Of a stretch of DNA of 64,000 bases, positions 8,716 to 16,368 are shown one piece after another; the stretch's first letter is position 1; each line of letters starts with the position of its first letter. The translations under genes and the position numbers were made by a program. A model generated the notes under the pieces. The model did no database searches. It saw only the letters and a program-made list of their open reading frames with translations, and was not told where the DNA came from. This stretch comes from JBGSKY01 sp041740995 (GTDB lineage: Bacteria > Planctomycetota > Planctomycetia > Pirellulales > Pirellulaceae), in the NCBI GenBank assembly GCA_041740995.1, contig JBGSKY010000287.1:1-64000 (forward strand). Direction: 5' to 3'.

Positions 8716-9080
8716 CTGCAAGCAAACTGATTCACCAAACGGGATGAACCCGCTGGGGTCTTTTGGTGCGGCGTTGTGGTGTTAGATCACGAAGCTGATT
8801 CACCGACGGAGTAAATCCGTCGGGGTCTTTTCCGCTCCGCGTCGCGCGGTGTTGTGGTGTTAGATCACGAAACTGATTCACCAAACGGGATGAACCCGTT
8901 GGGGTCTTTTCCGCTCCGCGTCGCGCGCCGTCTCGGTGTTAGATCACGAAGCTGGTTCACCCATGAGACAAGCTAATGGAGGTCCAAAAGCAGATTTAGG
9001 GCATTAACCGATAGTGCTCAGTTTTAGATTAACGTGCCGTGCAAACCGGGGAGTTATTTCGTGCCAGCCCCTTAATAAAA
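8716..9080 (+). repeat. Tandem hairpin units (family B) ending in a longer conserved tail
   Basis: The box CTGATTCACC or CTGGTTCACC recurs at 8727, 8795, 8873 and 8952, preceded from the second copy by GTTAGATCACGAA. Each box is followed by a short stem whose sequence differs but stays self-complementary: AACGGG/CCCGCT, GACGGA/TCCGTC, AACGGG/CCCGTT and a CATGAG-type stem. A GGGGTCTTTT tract then follows. The last unit continues into a tail (GCAGATTTAGGGCATTAACC, then GAGTTATTTCGTGCCAGCC) that recurs at 12420-12507. The array lies between the DUF1592 gene start and the ftr stop. Members also occur at 12371-12507 and, inverted, at 48697-48828. Confidence 0.9.
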
Positions 9081-9223
9081 GGCCAACGCCCAATGCCAAG
9101 CGTCGATGCATCAGGGTGCTCTGGCCGTCGCGTCGCCGAGCATCTTTTTTAACGACAAGCTGGAAGCCGATCCCACTGTTCACTGAAACTCTGAAATTGC
9201 AAGCTTTTGATGCGGTTTTCGGC

Positions 9224-10126
9224 TTAGCTGGCGGCGAGGATTTCGCGGAGATGGAAATGATGCCGACCCAGCTTGCCTCCGTAGTTGCCGCCCGTAATCT
9301 GTCGGACACCAAACGATGGTCCGACTTCGCAAGCCGCTAGAATGCCGACTCGCATCGCTTCGGCGACCGCTTGCGGCGTAAGTCCATCGATAACCAATTC
9401 GAGCGCCGCTCCAGTTCGACCGCTGATCTGAGAGCCCGCCAAATGCCGCATCGTCGGACAGAACGCTTCGTTTGTACTGGCTCGCAGAGCTTTGTATTTG
9501 GAACCAACTTTCGAACCGCTGCGTGCTACGCCGCCCGGAAATGGAGTGATCACGCCTGGAACTTGCTTCATCGCTCGAACCGCTGCATCGCAGGCATGTA
9601 ACGCGCCGTGAATCGTTTCGGCCAAGACCAGAAAATTGCCGCCACCAACCGCGTCGGTCCGACCAATTTTGTCTTCGCAAACGAACTCGCCGTCCATGAC
9701 CGGAATTCGCCAGTAACGTTTCGAACCGAATTTTTTTGATATCTGAAAGCCATCGCCGAAGAATCGAACGTGTGATCCCATCGAGATTTTTTTGTCGCTT
9801 TCAATCGCTCCGAAAACCGAAGTGCTCGGACAGGTCAAAACGCATTGACCAATCCGTCGCACAAGTTGCTTTTCCAATTCGCCGCCGCTGACTGCAAATA
9901 GCAAAATTGCGACGCCAGGTCGTCCGTCGGGCGTTTCGCTGCCACTCAACACTCGCTCGATTCCCGCTTCGACGCCACAGCCGATCACGCTGGTCGCAAA
10001 ACCGGTCATAGAATCAGCCGCTCGCTTGGCCCACGCTGGTTCGGCGGCTGTGATGATGATCTTTGTCGCCTTCATATCGAACGCTTCGGCGAACGTATCG
10101 ACGATTTCAATACCCTGGATTTGCAT
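9224..10126 (-). CDS. ftr: Formylmethanofuran--tetrahydromethanopterin formyltransferase
   Basis: A 300-aa protein, the expected full length for Ftr (also FhcD in methylotrophs), which moves the formyl group between methanofuran and tetrahydromethanopterin in the cytoplasm. Family segments visible include DTFAEAFDMKATKIIITA near the N-terminus, SVIGCGVEAGIE, RPGVAILLFAVSG, QCVLTCPSTSVF around 94-105, GGGNFLVLAETIHGALHA around 161-178, ITPFPGGVARSGSKVGS around 194-210 and FGVRQITGGNYGGKLG near the C-terminus. In planctomycetes the H4MPT pathway is linked to C1 oxidation or formaldehyde detoxification. No other pathway gene (fhcA/B/C, mch, mtd, fae) is in this window. It lies 63 bp downstream of a PhnD-like gene on the same strand. 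Confidence 0.95.
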   Translation of the reverse strand: MQIQGIEIVDTFAEAFDMKATKIIITAAEPAWAKRAADSMTGFATSVIGCGVEAGIERVLSGSETPDGRPGVAILLFAVSGGELEKQLVRRIGQCVLTCPSTSVFGAIESDKKISMGSHVRFFGDGFQISKKFGSKRYWRIPVMDGEFVCEDKIGRTDAVGGGNFLVLAETIHGALHACDAAVRAMKQVPGVITPFPGGVARSGSKVGSKYKALRASTNEAFCPTMRHLAGSQISGRTGAALELVIDGLTPQAVAEAMRVGILAACEVGPSFGVRQITGGNYGGKLGRHHFHLREILAAS

Positions 10127-10189
10127 AGATCGCGTGCGGCTCCGTGCGGCAAACCGGGTGCCAATGCACTTCGGTTGATCGTTGAGCTA

Positions 10190-11299
10190 TCAGTTGTCGA
10201 TCGAGGACATCATTGGGCTGACCGGCGGGCCGAGCTTGTCGACCATCTTAAATGCAGCCAAACGAAGCTCGCGGACCGGTGCCCAGTCGACTTTATAATC
10301 GACCATTGCAAATTGCGAGCTGCCCGAACCACCGTACGCTTTTTCAAGGCCCGTTCCTGACCATTTGAAATTCGTCAAGCTCGCGTCGATCTGCTTGATC
10401 AAATCAGGATCCAGATTGTGTGGGTAACCTAGAACGCCCGGTGGAAAAGGCTCCGACGAATATATCTCGCGAATATCTTCGGCCTTCACTTCGCCAGCCG
10501 CAATCATACGTTCCAAAATATCGCTGGCCACTGCAGCCGATTCGTACTCGCCGTTTGCGATTCCTTTGATCGAGTTTTCATGGCTGCGGGAAACGCCCCA
10601 ATCGTAATCTGCGTCAGGTTGAAGTTTGTGTTCGTTAAACAACATGACCAAGGCCGCGATGCATCCGCTATTGGAACGCAAACGCGTGAAAGTTAGGCGA
10701 CGATTGCGAATCTCCGATGGTTTGGTGATGGTACTCTTCGCAGGAACAATCAGCTTCATCGTGTATCGATAGTCGCCACTTGCATTCGAGAAACAGGCAC
10801 GCGGTACGAAACCCGCCTGATTGACCGCTGTTTCGACTTCACCGGTGCCAAATGCCGTCAGATGCAGCTTGGCTTCTCGCAGCGCTGCCATTTGTTCGTC
10901 GATGTTGGCGTAGCTAACCAGCGTCGCAGGAATTCCGACATCTTTGGAAAGCGTGTCGAGAAATTCTTTCCAAATCTCTTGTTCGACTTTCACGTCACCA
11001 GTCGCGATATAAGAGAAGACTAACTCTTGAGGCTTAATCCAAGCGGCTTCGTCCTGTGGCGCATCGGCAATCATGTCGCCATCGGCGTCTTTGTAATCGC
11101 TAGCTAAAGTCGATGTGCCTTTCTGATCGCCCAACAGTCGCCAAAGCGTTGTCTTTTCGATTTTCGTTCGAACTTCCTGTTCAATCCGCGTGCTGTAAGC
11201 TTTCACGCCCCACGCGAGAAGCACGATGGGCAGCAATACCATCAATACACGAGTTAAGGAGAATGACGCTGAGGTCGAAGCTGGTTTGTCGTCGGACAT
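10190..11299 (-). CDS. PhnD-like phosphate/phosphonate-type substrate-binding protein, membrane-anchored
   Basis: A 369-aa protein with a single N-terminal hydrophobic helix (~17-34) after a polar 16-residue head, looking like a signal anchor rather than a cleaved signal. From about residue 90 it follows the PhnD family of ABC-type binding proteins for oxyanions and phosphonates: LVFSYIATGDVKVEQEIWKE, LHLTAFGTGEVETAVNQAGF, RRLTFTRLRSNSGCIAALVM, and AAVASDILERMI. A short segment, KDADGDMIAD near residues 69-78, resembles a calcium-binding DxDxDG loop. No ABC permease or ATPase sits alongside, so its partner must be elsewhere, or it may act as a sensor. It probably shares a transcript with ftr. 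Confidence 0.8.
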   Translation of the reverse strand: MSDDKPASTSASFSLTRVLMVLLPIVLLAWGVKAYSTRIEQEVRTKIEKTTLWRLLGDQKGTSTLASDYKDADGDMIADAPQDEAAWIKPQELVFSYIATGDVKVEQEIWKEFLDTLSKDVGIPATLVSYANIDEQMAALREAKLHLTAFGTGEVETAVNQAGFVPRACFSNASGDYRYTMKLIVPAKSTITKPSEIRNRRLTFTRLRSNSGCIAALVMLFNEHKLQPDADYDWGVSRSHENSIKGIANGEYESAAVASDILERMIAAGEVKAEDIREIYSSEPFPPGVLGYPHNLDPDLIKQIDASLTNFKWSGTGLEKAYGGSGSSQFAMVDYKVDWAPVRELRLAAFKMVDKLGPPVSPMMSSIDN

Positions 11300-11422
11300 T
11301 TGGCGAAGTTTCCTGGTTGCACGGTTGGTTTTAGCAGTGCTGCTGGACTGTCCGTTAGAATAGCACCAGAGGGGCCGATTGCAACATCGCGCAGCATTAG
11401 TTTCCTATTAGTGATAACGAAA

Positions 11423-11680
11423 ATGTCCAACGAGAAAGAACTTTCGACAGCTCAAATCGATCGCATCATCGGGATGGCGTGGGAAGACCGTACGACTTTT
11501 GATGCGATCAAAGTGCAATTCGGACTTACGCCCGGCCAAGTCATCGCTCTGATGCGACGAGAATTGAAGCCCGCATCGTTTCGATTGTGGCGAGCGCGAA
11601 CGGCTGGCCGTCAGACGAAACATCTCGCGAAGCGGAGTTTTGTCGTTGGCCGATTCCGTTGCCCAAGTCAAAAGGGTTGA
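11423..11680 (+). CDS. TIGR03643/DUF2805 family small protein
   Basis: An 85-aa protein. The segment ELSTAQIDRIIGMAWEDRTT, then FGLTPGQVIALMRRELK and SSFRLW-like ASFRLWRARTAGRQTKH, is the signature of the small TIGR03643/DUF2805 family. This family is widespread in bacteria and of unknown function; it looks like a helix-turn-helix-like fold. An upstream in-frame ATG at 11300 exists, but family proteins begin close to the LSxxxIDRII helix, so the ATG at 11423 is preferred. It is transcribed divergently from the PhnD-like gene. Confidence 0.85.
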   Translation: MSNEKELSTAQIDRIIGMAWEDRTTFDAIKVQFGLTPGQVIALMRRELKPASFRLWRARTAGRQTKHLAKRSFVVGRFRCPSQKG

Positions 11681-11842
11681 GCCCATCGCTGCCCTGGGCT
11701 ACGCTGCTCACACCAATATCAAATATTCAGTCCAGAAGCGGCGAAACAATTGGTGCGTAACGAAGAGGCAGCCTCACTAACAGTGCGCTCCAAGCAAGAT
11801 TCTCGAACGTTCGAGAAAGAGGCTGGGACGAAAGCGACGCTA

Positions 11843-12148
11843 CTAATTTTTGCTGAAGCCGAACGGCACATTCAGCTCGCGAGCCAATGGATTTTTTATG
11901 TACTGGCGATAGCAACAGCCGCACAAATCAAAACGCTTACGTTGATACAGTTCTTCGCCAAGCGGTGTTGAACAGTAATCGTCGGTCGATTCCAAAACTT
12001 CTGAGAGTTCTTCGAGATGATCTACGCTACTCTCAAAGTCTTCGTCAAGGTCATCAATCGCAGCTTCGATTTCGATACGAATTACGTATCGCATATCCGA
12101 CTCAGGATCGATTTCGCGTTTGCAGCGGTCGCATGTGTGATGAATCAT
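11843..12148 (-). CDS. Small CxxC zinc-ribbon-like protein, hypothetical
   Basis: A 101-aa acidic protein starting MIHHTCDRCKREI. Two cysteine pairs are visible: CDRC at about residues 6-9 and CGCC near residue 77, spaced like the two knuckles of a zinc ribbon. Between them lies an acidic helix-rich stretch (IDDLDEDFESSVDHLEELSE). I recognise no named family, though small proteins of this architecture are common in planctomycetes. An in-frame upstream start at 12208 would add 20 residues unlike the rest; the ATG at 12148 is preferred because CxxC is then near the N-terminus. Function unknown; zinc binding is inferred. Confidence 0.65.
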   Translation of the reverse strand: MIHHTCDRCKREIDPESDMRYVIRIEIEAAIDDLDEDFESSVDHLEELSEVLESTDDYCSTPLGEELYQRKRFDLCGCCYRQYIKNPLARELNVPFGFSKN

Positions 12149-12370
12149 CGTTTTTAAGAACTCGATAAAGCAGAGACGATTGCGAGTGCCCCTTGCAATA
12201 AAAGACACTTGCGACGACAGGCCATCGTCGCGACTATTCCTTTATGGTAACGCTGCCTTCCTACTGCAAGCAAGCGTTTAAAAAAGAAAAGCGAACTTTT
12301 GTTTCGATCCAGCAATAATGCGTTGGCACGAACGCAAAAGATTTACCAATCGATTCGTTCGGTACAGCGA

Positions 12371-12507
12371 TGTTAGCTTACGAAGCTGGTTCACCCATGA
12401 GACAAGCTCATGTGGGGTCCCAATGCAGATTTAAGACGATAACCAATTGTGCCCAGTTTCAGATTGACGCGACTTTCAAATCTGGAAGTTATTTCGTGCC
12501 AGCCGCT
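12371..12507 (+). repeat. Dispersed hairpin repeat, family B single copy with long tail
   Basis: The copy begins GTTAGCTTACGAAGCTGG and carries a perfect CATGAG-ACAAG-CTCATG stem-loop. It continues with GTGGGGTCCCAATGCAGAT and ends with AGTTATTTCGTGCCAGCC, directly at the stop codon of the DUF456 gene. It aligns with 8937-9078 over its whole length. The rest of the 300-bp gap upstream of it (12209-12370) shows nothing I can name beyond the likely promoter for the small CxxC gene. Confidence 0.85.
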
Positions 12508-13049
12508 TAGCGCATCCAGGCCGCTGCGATTACAACGCACATATTGGTGCCCGAACAAACAAGTTTGCCCATCGTACCTAGTAATCGTCCCCAGAATGCC
12601 GCCTTACCAATCGCAAACGCTTCATCCCAAGAGCGACCCTTCCAACGTTCGCCTAATACCGCACCGGCAAATGCGCCGACGCCTCCCAACAGCAACGAAA
12701 CAACAATCGATCCAACGACAGGCACCGGTGTTCCGATAAAGAGCCCCATGATTGCTCCGACAATCGAACCGACAATTGCCAGCGCCGCCGATCGACGCGA
12801 GCCACCAAGTTTGCTGACTCCCGCAGCACCAGCAATAAACTCCAACAGTTCGCCGAATGCTGCCACTGCAGTGATCGCTAGGAAGGTCCAAAGATGCATC
12901 GCAGAAGTGCGATCGGCGTTGAGATAAAACGCCATCACCGCGCCGGTGCCGACCAAGATCCACGATCCCGGCAAACCGATGACTGACAAACCTAGCGAGA
13001 CGATCGCGACGATCGTGATGGCAATGCTGATATAAACGTCGAGATACAT
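12507..13049 (-). CDS. DUF456 family membrane protein
   Basis: A 180-aa very hydrophobic protein of the DUF456 family. Predicted membrane segments are near 6-40 (two adjacent helices around SVIGLPGSWILVG), 50-75, and a glycine-rich pair at 85-130. The Gly/Ala-rich core GSIVGAIMGLFIG and the following LLLGGVGAFAGAVLGE match the family's internal glycine-zipper repeats. DUF456 proteins are inner-membrane proteins of unknown function. The ATG at 13049 is preferred over an upstream TTG at 13064. The stop codon lies inside the end of a family B repeat copy. Confidence 0.85.
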   Translation of the reverse strand: MYLDVYISIAITIVAIVSLGLSVIGLPGSWILVGTGAVMAFYLNADRTSAMHLWTFLAITAVAAFGELLEFIAGAAGVSKLGGSRRSAALAIVGSIVGAIMGLFIGTPVPVVGSIVVSLLLGGVGAFAGAVLGERWKGRSWDEAFAIGKAAFWGRLLGTMGKLVCSGTNMCVVIAAAWMR

Positions 13050-13268
13050 TGGCTTGGTTTGCAAGAAAAGATAACGATTGTAGCGGATAAACCGGTTATC
13101 GGCGTAATCCTAAGTCAGCAAACGACATGGGAAGCAAAATGACGCAAGTGTTTGCCTTTCTATGCGTTGTATGAAGCTATGTTTGCCTCGTGGGTTATCG
13201 CCATTTCGAGCCGTTGCGACTAAAGATGTCGGGACGCTCGACGAAGTGTTTCTCTCTCGAGCATCCCA

Positions 13269-14180
13269 ATGACTGCCGCAACGACAAAACTATCGCTCAA
13301 TGATGTTCTGGCGGTCACCCAGCTTCCTGCCTTGCCTGCAAGCGCTGTGGAAATTCTGCGTATTGCGCAAGACAAGACGGCTGGACCAGCCGATTTCGCG
13401 CGTCCAATTGAAGCAGACATCGGTCTGATGGGCCAAGTCCTTCGATTCGTCAATTCATCGTACTTTGGATTCAGCCGCGAAATCACCAACGTGACACAAG
13501 CGATCGCGTTGGTCGGCGTACGACCAATCCAGAATTTCGCTTTGTGGAGCGCTGTCTTCAGCTTGGTGCCTAACCCAAAATTCGGTACCTTCGATTTGAA
13601 AAAGTTGTGGCAAGACTCGCTGCGTCGCGGCATCCTTTCTCGCGAGCTAGGCAAACTGCGCAAGCTATCGAACAGCGAAGAACTGTTTGCGGCTGCCCTG
13701 CTTCAAGACATTGCCATCCCGATTCTGCTCAAAGCAATCCCGGAAATTTACGAACCGCTGATCTCGCAACGGACTGAACTGGATCGTCGACTTTCCGAAG
13801 TCGAACAAGAGCAGCTCGGTTGGAATCACGCGCAAGCTGCCGCCGCGCTGTGTCGCAATTGGTGCTTGCCAGAGACGTTTGCCGAGCTAGTCGAACGACA
13901 CGCCGAGCCGCTAGCCGCGTTGGATGGTCCTGATCCGCGATACGACATTGCTTGCGTTTCGGTCGCATCGTTGCTCCCTTCTTGCGCCGATGAAAAGTGG
14001 TCGGAGCAGCACTTATTCTTCGCATCACTTGAGCAACTGATGCGAGGCGTAAATGTCGACTATGTTAATCTGTTTAAACGTGTCGATAACTTGTGCGAAG
14101 ATTTCGCTCCGCTGATGAAGCTCGCCCCGCCAAAGAAAAGCTTGGCAAGTTGGTTCGTACAAGCTGCCAGCGCGCTCTAG
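13269..14180 (+). CDS. HDOD domain signalling protein
   Basis: A 303-aa protein whose residues ~15-205 form an HDOD domain, a metal-dependent phosphohydrolase-related fold that lacks catalytic residues. Family segments are LPALPASAVEILRIAQD at 19-35, LMGQVLRFVNSSYFGFSREI at about 55-74, and VTQAIALVGVRPIQNFALW just after. Such proteins act in cytoplasmic signalling, often controlling motility, biofilm or DNA uptake through cyclic dinucleotides. No GGDEF, EAL or receiver domain is fused. It is monocistronic here: about 200 bp separate it from the next gene on each side. Confidence 0.9.
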   Translation: MTAATTKLSLNDVLAVTQLPALPASAVEILRIAQDKTAGPADFARPIEADIGLMGQVLRFVNSSYFGFSREITNVTQAIALVGVRPIQNFALWSAVFSLVPNPKFGTFDLKKLWQDSLRRGILSRELGKLRKLSNSEELFAAALLQDIAIPILLKAIPEIYEPLISQRTELDRRLSEVEQEQLGWNHAQAAAALCRNWCLPETFAELVERHAEPLAALDGPDPRYDIACVSVASLLPSCADEKWSEQHLFFASLEQLMRGVNVDYVNLFKRVDNLCEDFAPLMKLAPPKKSLASWFVQAASAL

Positions 14181-14390
14181 TTCATAATTCGTCCCAGCCC
14201 ATACACCGCGCCGATTCTGGCTCGAAGCACATTGGCCAGGACGTTCCTAGCCGACGCATCGTAAAGCCGGCTGGCGAAAAGTCAAAAACTTGTCTTGTTA
14301 CCACTCCGCCGTTTTGTCTATACGTCGATGGAAGAAGAAAAAACTACTTTGTAGTGTCCCAGAAAACACCGAACGGAGTCTCAGCCGATA

Positions 14391-15665
14391 ATGTGCACGG
14401 AAGTCAGTAGCTGTCGAATCTGTGGAAGCCATGACCTTGTTTCAATCCTCGATCTAGGCGAACAAGCGCTGACCGGCGTTTTCCCAAAGACGGCCGATGA
14501 GACCATCACCAGTGGTCCGGTGCAAGTTGTCAAATGCAACGAAGCCAGCGGCGGCTGCGGTTTGGTTCAAATGCGGCACTCTTACCCGGCCGCCGAAATG
14601 TACGGCGACAACTATGGTTATCGCTCTGGCCTAAACCAGTCAATGGTTCGACATCTGCAAAGTCGCGTTGCGAAAGCTCGCTCCATCGCGAATCCTAAAT
14701 CAGGCGACATCATTCTCGATATCGGCAGCAACGATTCAACGACTTTGCGATCATACGGCGACAAAGGTTTCCGTTTGATTGGAATGGATCCAACTGGCAA
14801 GAAGTTTCACGAATACTATCCCGCCTGGGCCGACTTGATTCCAGACTTCTTCAACGCTGCCGCGTTTCAAAATCACTTTGGATCGGAGAAAGCTAAGATC
14901 ATCACATCGATCGCGATGTTTTATGATCTAGAAGACCCAACCGAGTTCATGCGTCAAATCGCTGCCTGCTTGGCCGACGATGGCATCTGGGTTTTCGAAC
15001 AAAGCTACCTGCCGCTGATGGTCGACCGAATGGCTTACGATACCGTCTGCCAAGAACATCTCAGCTATTACGGTGTTGCTCAAATCCAATGGATGACTGA
15101 AGCAGCCGGTTTAGAAATTCTCGACGTCGAGCTGAACGATATCAACGGCGGCAGTTTCTGCGTTACCGCAGCCAAAAAAGGGTCGCCTTACAAGGCCAAT
15201 AAAGACAAAGTCAACAAGCTGATTGCAACTGAATTGGCCGAAGGCTACGGCGGACTTGAGCTCTATCAACGTTTTGCAATCGGCGTCGAACAACATCGCG
15301 ACGAACTCTGCCGGACGGTTGATCAGATCAATCGTCGCGGCCAAAAGGTCTACGGCTATGGTGCATCAACCAAAGGTAACGTGCTTCTACAATATTGCGG
15401 CTTCACGACCGACGAAATGCCAATGATCGCGGAAGTTAATACGGAGAAGTTTGGTCGCTTCACGCCTGGCACAAAGATTCCAATCGTGTCAGAAGCCGAA
15501 GCTCGCCAGGACAATCCTGACTACTTGATGGTCCTTCCTTGGCATTTCCGCGACGGCATCGTCCAACGCGAATCGGCTTACATGGAAAATGGCGGCATGT
15601 TGCTATTCCCGCTACCAACTGTCGAATCGGTTGGTCGCCAAGTCGCTCGACGCGCCGCAGCTTAA
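14391..15665 (+). CDS. SAM-dependent C-methyltransferase for nucleotide sugars (zinc-binding N-domain)
   Basis: A 424-aa three-domain protein. The N-domain has Cys8, Cys11, Cys49 and Cys56 (CRIC...KCN...GGCGL), a zinc site typical of sugar C-methyltransferases. The central domain has the SAM-binding motif ILDIGSND at ~108-115, and the C-terminal domain includes VYGYGASTKGNVLLQYCG, typical of the C-methyltransferase C-terminal family. Relatives such as TylC3/NovU/TcaB9-type enzymes methylate dTDP-keto-deoxy sugars destined for polysaccharides or glycans. It opens a run of surface-polysaccharide genes through 20060, supporting that role; the actual sugar is unknown. Confidence 0.9.
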   Translation: MCTEVSSCRICGSHDLVSILDLGEQALTGVFPKTADETITSGPVQVVKCNEASGGCGLVQMRHSYPAAEMYGDNYGYRSGLNQSMVRHLQSRVAKARSIANPKSGDIILDIGSNDSTTLRSYGDKGFRLIGMDPTGKKFHEYYPAWADLIPDFFNAAAFQNHFGSEKAKIITSIAMFYDLEDPTEFMRQIAACLADDGIWVFEQSYLPLMVDRMAYDTVCQEHLSYYGVAQIQWMTEAAGLEILDVELNDINGGSFCVTAAKKGSPYKANKDKVNKLIATELAEGYGGLELYQRFAIGVEQHRDELCRTVDQINRRGQKVYGYGASTKGNVLLQYCGFTTDEMPMIAEVNTEKFGRFTPGTKIPIVSEAEARQDNPDYLMVLPWHFRDGIVQRESAYMENGGMLLFPLPTVESVGRQVARRAAA

Positions 15666-15685
15666 GCTTCACCAAACCGGTCGCG

Positions 15686-15703
15686 GCGTCTCTCTGGAGA
15701 CGC
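15686..15703 (+). other. Short intergenic stem-loop after the C-methyltransferase gene
   Basis: A perfect 7-bp inverted repeat GCGTCTC-TCTG-GAGACGC lies 20 bp after the stop codon and 70 bp before the next gene on the same strand. There is no T-tract, so a factor-independent terminator is not supported; it could stabilise an mRNA end or have no function. Confidence 0.45.
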
Positions 15704-15773
15704 TACCCCCTACGCGATTGCAACCGACCGAAAATCTCGACGTTTAATCCTCCTTACCAACTGTTGATCGCGC

Positions 15774-16364
15774 ATGTCGATTCGCACAACCATTTCCAAA
15801 ATCGGACGCGAGATCAAGCGACCGTTTAAAAAGCTTGAACAAAAGCTCCGCCGCAGCGCACAAAAGTTTGTGCTCAAGACCGTTGAAAAAAACGCTGCCT
15901 ATCTCCAATCAGCGTTGCCGCAACAAGCCAGTCCGAACGCGGGTCTAACCGGCTTCACTGCTTCATCGCAAATGGACGCTTTGCTGCTCGCTTTCTTGCG
16001 ATCACAACTGCGTCGAAATCCTGGCTCCAATTTCGGAGCGATCGCGACAACGAACAACTCACTGCCAGCAAGCCAATCGCCAGTTGCTAATTCGCAGTCA
16101 TTCACATTCGCCGATGCTTCGCAGATCCGTATGTCGTTGGACATGCGCAGCCAAATCGAATCAGCTCTCCGAGCTCCGGGTCAATCTAACGTTACTTTGC
16201 ATTTGACCAACGCCGATCCAAACGCGCCAGTCGACGAAATTGTTGCCGACTTATGTCCAGCAACGCATTCGATCGCTGTCTACCGTTCTGCAACGACCAC
16301 GTTTGCTAATCAAGTATCGACGTCCAACGAATATATGATTGTATACAAGCGAAAGGCCGCTTAG
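15774..16364 (+). CDS. Hypothetical protein in polysaccharide cluster
   Basis: A 196-aa protein I do not recognise. The N-terminal ~45 residues are strongly basic (KIGREIKRPFKKLEQKLRRS), the middle (~50-120) is Ser/Asn/Gln/Ala-rich and probably disordered, and the C-terminal part (~125-196) is more ordered, with VTLHLTNADP and a final EYMIVYKRKA. No signal peptide, membrane helix or motif of a known enzyme is visible. Its stop codon is 4 bp before the start of the double glycosyltransferase, so the two are almost certainly co-transcribed and perhaps coupled. A basic head could bind membranes or nucleic acid, but this is only inference. Confidence 0.75.
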   Translation: MSIRTTISKIGREIKRPFKKLEQKLRRSAQKFVLKTVEKNAAYLQSALPQQASPNAGLTGFTASSQMDALLLAFLRSQLRRNPGSNFGAIATTNNSLPASQSPVANSQSFTFADASQIRMSLDMRSQIESALRAPGQSNVTLHLTNADPNAPVDEIVADLCPATHSIAVYRSATTTFANQVSTSNEYMIVYKRKAA

Positions 16365-16368
16365 TCCG

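Noticed and set aside
8716..9080. CRISPR array or tRNA cluster
   Set aside because: The 68-79 bp units have conserved flanks and only their short stems vary. None folds as a tRNA with acceptor and T-loop features.
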